From Rhizobium sp. WYCCWR10014 (GTDB lineage: Bacteria > Pseudomonadota > Alphaproteobacteria > Rhizobiales > Rhizobiaceae), in NCBI RefSeq assembly GCF_001657485.1, contig NZ_LXFU01000052.1:62001-126000 (forward strand): a stretch of 64,000 bases of DNA, in the 5' to 3' direction. Positions 60,617 to 64,000 of the stretch are shown in pieces (position 1 is the first letter of the stretch; each line of letters begins with the position of its first letter). A program made the position numbers and the translations under genes. The notes below the pieces were generated by a model, which did not search any database, was not told where the DNA came from, and saw only the letters and a program-made list of their open reading frames with translations.

Positions 60617-62068
60617 ATGAGCGTACGAAATCCGTCTCCCTCGTTATACAACGAGGATCTTGCACCCGCCGAGGAGCGCAAATGGGGTGCATTCAGCATC
60701 TTTAACGTCTGGACATCAGACGTCCACAGCCTGTGGGGCTATTATCTGGCGGCGAGCCTGTTCCTGCTGTGTGGCAGCTTCGTCAATTTCGTCATCGCCA
60801 TCGGCATCGGATCGCTGGTCATCTTCTGCCTGATGAGCTTGGTCGGCAATGCCGGCGTGCGTACCGGCGTCCCCTTTCCGGTTCTGGCGCGCGCCTCCTT
60901 CGGCACGTTCGGTGCCAATGTTCCGGCACTGGTCCGGGCGGTGGTCGCCTGCTTCTGGTACGGGGCGCAGACCGCCGCCGCATCCGGCGCCATCGTTGCC
61001 TTGCTGATCCGCAACGACAACCTGCTTGCCTTTCACCAGAACAGCCACTTCCTCGGCCACTCGACGCTCGAGGTCATCTGCTATGTCATCGTCTGGGGCC
61101 TGCAGCTGCTGATCATTCAGCGCGGGATGGAAACGGTTCGCAAGTTCCAGGATTGGGCGGGTCCGGCCGTCTGGATCATGATGCTGGTGCTCGCCGTCTA
61201 TCTGGTCGCCAAATCGGGCACCTTCTCCTTCGGGTCCGAAATCCCGCGCGACGTGCTGATCGAAAAGACCAAGGATGCGGGCGTGCCGGGCGAGCCTGGT
61301 TCGCTCGCAGCGCTTGCCGCCGTGGCCGCCACATGGATCACCTATTTCGCGGCGCTCTACCTGAATTTCTGCGATTTCTCGCGCTACGCAACGAATGAAA
61401 AGGCGCTGAGGAAAGGCAACCTCTGGGGGCTGCCGATCAACCTCCTGGCGTTCTGCCTGGTCGCAGGCGTGACGACCACCGCCGCCTTCACCGTCTACGG
61501 AGAGGTGCTGCTGCATCCGGAACAGATATCGGCGAAATTCGACAGCTGGTTCCTGGCGCTGCTGGCGGCGCTGACATTCGCAATTGCAACGCTCGGCATC
61601 AACGTTGTGGCGAACTTCGTGTCGCCGGCCTTCGACTTCGCCAATGTCTTCCCGCGCCAGATCAACTTCAAACGCGGCGGATATATCGCCGCCCTGATCG
61701 CTCTCGTGCTTTACCCGTTTGCTCCCTGGGAGACGGGTGCTGCGCATTTCGTCAATTTCATCGGATCGACGATGGGGCCGATCTTCGGCATCATGATGGT
61801 GGATTACTATCTTATCCGGAGGAGCCAGTTGAACGTCGAAGCGCTCTACCATGAGAATGGCGAGTTCCGGTTCCAGAGCGGATGGCACGGCAATGCCTTC
61901 ATCGCATTTGCGGTTGGCGTGCTCTTCTCCTCGATCCTGCCGACCTTCACCACCATCCTGCCGGACTGGTGGGGAACCTACGGCTGGTTCTTCGGCGTCG
62001 CCATCGGCGGCGCGATCTATTTCGTGTTGAGAATGGGCGCGCGGCGCAAACCGGCCTTCGCGTCCTGA
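60617..62068 (+). CDS. NCS1-family nucleobase/hydantoin-type permease
   Basis: The 483-residue inner-membrane symporter has 12 predicted transmembrane segments. The N-terminal NCS1 pattern AFSIFNVWTSDVHSLWGYYL and the TM pattern ATWITYFAALYLNFCDFSRY match family transporters of cytosine, allantoin or hydantoin. The exact substrate cannot be assigned. The start at 60617 follows GGGAGGG. Its upstream region has a short palindrome TGTGTACA around 60520, but no regulator gene adjoins it. A strong terminator follows at 62076. Confidence 0.9.
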   Translation: MSVRNPSPSLYNEDLAPAEERKWGAFSIFNVWTSDVHSLWGYYLAASLFLLCGSFVNFVIAIGIGSLVIFCLMSLVGNAGVRTGVPFPVLARASFGTFGANVPALVRAVVACFWYGAQTAAASGAIVALLIRNDNLLAFHQNSHFLGHSTLEVICYVIVWGLQLLIIQRGMETVRKFQDWAGPAVWIMMLVLAVYLVAKSGTFSFGSEIPRDVLIEKTKDAGVPGEPGSLAALAAVAATWITYFAALYLNFCDFSRYATNEKALRKGNLWGLPINLLAFCLVAGVTTTAAFTVYGEVLLHPEQISAKFDSWFLALLAALTFAIATLGINVVANFVSPAFDFANVFPRQINFKRGGYIAALIALVLYPFAPWETGAAHFVNFIGSTMGPIFGIMMVDYYLIRRSQLNVEALYHENGEFRFQSGWHGNAFIAFAVGVLFSSILPTFTTILPDWWGTYGWFFGVAIGGAIYFVLRMGARRKPAFAS

Positions 62069-62075
62069 CCGAATG

Positions 62076-62107
62076 AAAAGCGCCCGGCAATCGCCGGGCG
62101 CTTTTTT
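62076..62107. terminator. Intrinsic bidirectional terminator
   Basis: AAAAGCGCCCGGC and GCCGGGCGCTTTT form a 13-bp stem around AATC, followed by further Ts on the plus strand and a mirror T-run on the minus strand. It serves both the permease gene and the convergent chemoreceptor. Confidence 0.9.
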
Positions 62108-62135
62108 ATGTCGGGGTTTCCTGTCGCGGCCTGTT

Positions 62136-64000
62136 TCAGCGGCGAGCGGCAACCGCATGCACGGCTGCACGAGCCGCTGGCTGCGCCATCGTTCTCGCCG
62201 TCGAGCGAAGGGCTGAGGAGTGGCTGGAGGCCACATCATCGAGCTTGAACTGGGCGATGAGTTCGCGAAGCTTCTGGGCTTCCTGCGCGAGCGAATCGGA
62301 TGCCGCCGTCGACTGTTGCACCATGGTTGCGTTCTGTTGCGTGGTCTGGTCCATCCGGTTGACCGCGACGTTGACCTCGCTGAGGCCGATGGACTGCTCC
62401 TTCGCTGAGGTGGCGATTGAATCCATATGGTGATTGATCTGGGTGATGAAGCCGCCGATGGTCTTCAAGGCTTGGCCGGTATCGCGCACCAGCTTGACGC
62501 CGCCTTCCACCTCCTTAGAGGAGTTCTGGATCAGGCCCTTGATTTCCTTGGCAGCACTTGCCGAGCGCTGGGCGAGTTCGCGCACTTCCTGGGCGACGAC
62601 TGCGAAACCCTTGCCGGCCTCGCCGGCTCTTGCCGCTTCCACGCCGGCATTCAGCGCGAGAAGGTTGGTCTGGAACGCGATTTCGTCGATGACGCTGATG
62701 ATGTTGGAAATCTGCTGCGACGAGGTCTCGATGCGTTCCATCGCCTCTTCGGCGTGGGAAACGACTTCCGCGGAGACCCCGGCACTGCGATTTGCCTCCG
62801 TGGCCACTGTGCGCGTCTCCTCGGTTCGCTTGCTGGAGTTCGACACGTTTGCTGTAATCTCCTCCAGTGCGGCCGCCGTCTCTTCGAGCGAAGCTGCCTG
62901 CTGCTCCGTGCGCTTTGCAAGATCGCTCGCCCCGGAAGAAATTTCCCGCGTGCCTTCGTCGATCGTGCCGATGCTTTCGGAAATCGCCCTCAGCGTCGCC
63001 CCAAGCTGGTTGACGGACTGGTTGAAGTCATGGCGTAGCGCCTCGAAGTCGGGAGCGAAAGTCTCGTTGAGCTGGAAGGCGAGGTCGCCTGCCGCCAACC
63101 GCTTCAAACCGGCGGCGAGACCCGAGGTGGCAATGCGCAACCGCTCCGAGGCGTCGGCTTCCGCCTGCTCCTGGGCGGCAAGGCGATCGGCCTCCGCCCT
63201 GTTGCGGTTTTCCTCCGCGTCCTTTGCCATTTGCTTGTTGGCGATCGCGGCCTGGCGGAAGATCTCCACCGCTGCCGCCATCGATCCGATTTCGTCGGCG
63301 CGATCTGCAAATGGAATCTTGGAATCTGTATCTCCCTCGGCCAGCCGCCGCATCGAGGCGGTGATCCCGGTAATCGGATTGGCGATGCCTGTCAGCACGA
63401 AAGCGACGGCACCGAGAACGAGCAATCCAGCGACGCCGATTGCGGCAAGCAGGTAGAATTCTATCGAATCGAAGGTTTGCTTGCTGAGTTCGGCCGCCTT
63501 GTTGCTGCCGCTGACGTCCAATTCGACCAGGTTGGTCGTGGCTTCCTTGAGCTTGTCCGAATAGGAGCGCATCTCTCCGCCCAGATATTGCCCGGCTTCT
63601 TCGGTCTTGTTGGCGCGGGAAAGGGCGAGCAACTGCGAGCTGCTGGCGATGTAGCCTCCAACACTTTCCTTAATCGTCCTGATCAGTTCACGCTCATGGT
63701 CGGATGAAGCCAGCAGAAGATAGGCGTCCACCGATTTGCCGACTGCATCCTCGGCGACTTTAATGGCCTCTTCGCGCGTTTTCTTTTCCGCATCCGACTG
63801 CGCGATGATGTGATCGCGATAGGCGAGGCGCAAATTCGTCATGGAGAGATTGATCGCCTGCGAAGCCTGCACGCTCGGCAGCCAATGGGTCGCAATTTCT
63901 TCAGTGGAGCCGTTCGTATTTCGAAGACCGTCGACCGCGAGATATGCGACAAGACCGAAAAGAAGAGCAATGCCGCTAAAAATCAATAGCAAGCTCGATT
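62136..64000 (-). CDS. Methyl-accepting chemotaxis protein (cut by right edge)
   Basis: Over 620 residues of a transmembrane chemoreceptor are visible: part of TM1 (LLLIFSGIALLFGLVAYLAV), a ~150-residue four-helix-bundle periplasmic sensor (4HB-like), TM2 at about LLVLGAVAFVLTGIANPITG, HAMP segments, and the signalling tip SVIDEIAFQTNLLALNAGVE with AARAGEAGKGFAVVAQEVRE. The first codons lie beyond position 64000. The C-terminal tail is basic and Ala-rich, without a clear pentapeptide. Its signalling domain is nearly identical in its core to that of the receptor at 29803, but its sensor region is different. Confidence 0.92.
   Translation of the reverse strand, partial: SSLLLIFSGIALLFGLVAYLAVDGLRNTNGSTEEIATHWLPSVQASQAINLSMTNLRLAYRDHIIAQSDAEKKTREEAIKVAEDAVGKSVDAYLLLASSDHERELIRTIKESVGGYIASSSQLLALSRANKTEEAGQYLGGEMRSYSDKLKEATTNLVELDVSGSNKAAELSKQTFDSIEFYLLAAIGVAGLLVLGAVAFVLTGIANPITGITASMRRLAEGDTDSKIPFADRADEIGSMAAAVEIFRQAAIANKQMAKDAEENRNRAEADRLAAQEQAEADASERLRIATSGLAAGLKRLAAGDLAFQLNETFAPDFEALRHDFNQSVNQLGATLRAISESIGTIDEGTREISSGASDLAKRTEQQAASLEETAAALEEITANVSNSSKRTEETRTVATEANRSAGVSAEVVSHAEEAMERIETSSQQISNIISVIDEIAFQTNLLALNAGVEAARAGEAGKGFAVVAQEVRELAQRSASAAKEIKGLIQNSSKEVEGGVKLVRDTGQALKTIGGFITQINHHMDSIATSAKEQSIGLSEVNVAVNRMDQTTQQNATMVQQSTAASDSLAQEAQKLRELIAQFKLDDVASSHSSALRSTARTMAQPAARAAVHAVAARR

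Noticed and set aside
60716..62239. Minus-strand open frame over the NCS1 permease
   Set aside because: It is a charged, repetitive shadow that also runs through a strong terminator.
1..64000. CRISPR arrays, tRNA/rRNA genes, IS elements, phage or defence genes
   Set aside because: None seen: no regularly spaced repeats, tRNA-like cloverleaf, transposase, integrase or defence-protein motifs were recognised.

Overview
The window looks like accessory DNA of a fast-growing Rhizobium (R. leguminosarum/R. etli group), probably from a chromid or large plasmid. The reasons are high GC content, three copies of the rhizobial RIME1 double-palindrome repeat, an alphaproteobacterial groES with a CIRCE element, and dense sugar-importer/regulator modules in place of housekeeping genes. 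No replication, conjugation, phage, IS, CRISPR, rRNA or tRNA feature was seen. The groES gene is cut by the left edge and a chemoreceptor gene by the right edge.

Layout. 0-3.8 kb: groES leader with CIRCE and RIME1, then small genes (two uncharacterised proteins, DUF2934, an HD-domain protein, two small alpha/beta-barrel proteins, a HIT protein). 3.8-14.8 kb: a divergent locus for unsaturated uronide oligosaccharides, with an ABC importer, GH88 hydrolase, DUF624 and DUF2264 proteins on the minus strand and a heparinase II/III-like lyase plus a carbohydrate-binding-like protein on the plus strand. 14.9-20 kb: a TctDE-type two-component system convergent with an SsuABC/NMT1-type importer. 20-22.7 kb: a GlxA-type AraC regulator coupled to a cysteine hydrolase, then a GntR/FCD regulator. 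22.8-28.7 kb: a remnant of an antitoxin gene, then a LacI regulator divergent from an alpha-L-fucosidase and an importer that has no ATPase gene of its own.

28.8-33.3 kb: an orphan periplasmic sugar-binding protein paired with a chemoreceptor, and a DUF3422 membrane protein. 33.5-39.4 kb: an aromatic-acid module (MFS permease, alpha/beta hydrolase, NicC-like flavin monooxygenase, LysR regulator) and a DHA2 drug exporter with a structured leader. 39.6-50.7 kb: a pectin/rhamnogalacturonan-oligosaccharide locus in which a binding-protein gene diverges from a six-gene operon (a large protein of no recognised family, GH105, GH28, ABC ATPase, two permeases), flanked by a ROK regulator. 50.9-53.2 kb: AraC and LacI regulators separated by a RIME1 copy. 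53.2-60.5 kb: a TetR-controlled RND efflux operon with two adaptor lipoproteins (TriABC-like) and a downstream DUF900 lipoprotein hydrolase. 60.6-64 kb: an NCS1 permease and a second chemoreceptor.

The genes fit a root- and plant-debris lifestyle. Uronide, fucoside and pectin fragments are imported by CUT1-type ABC transporters and cut in the cytosol, since none of the glycosidases or lyases has a signal peptide. Two chemoreceptors would steer the cell, and efflux pumps and aromatic catabolism would handle plant phenolics and toxins. The strongest candidates for undescribed biology are the 840-residue protein heading the pectin operon, the binding-protein/chemoreceptor pair, the two-adaptor RND operon with its hydrolase, and the perfect hairpins placed directly after three binding-protein genes.
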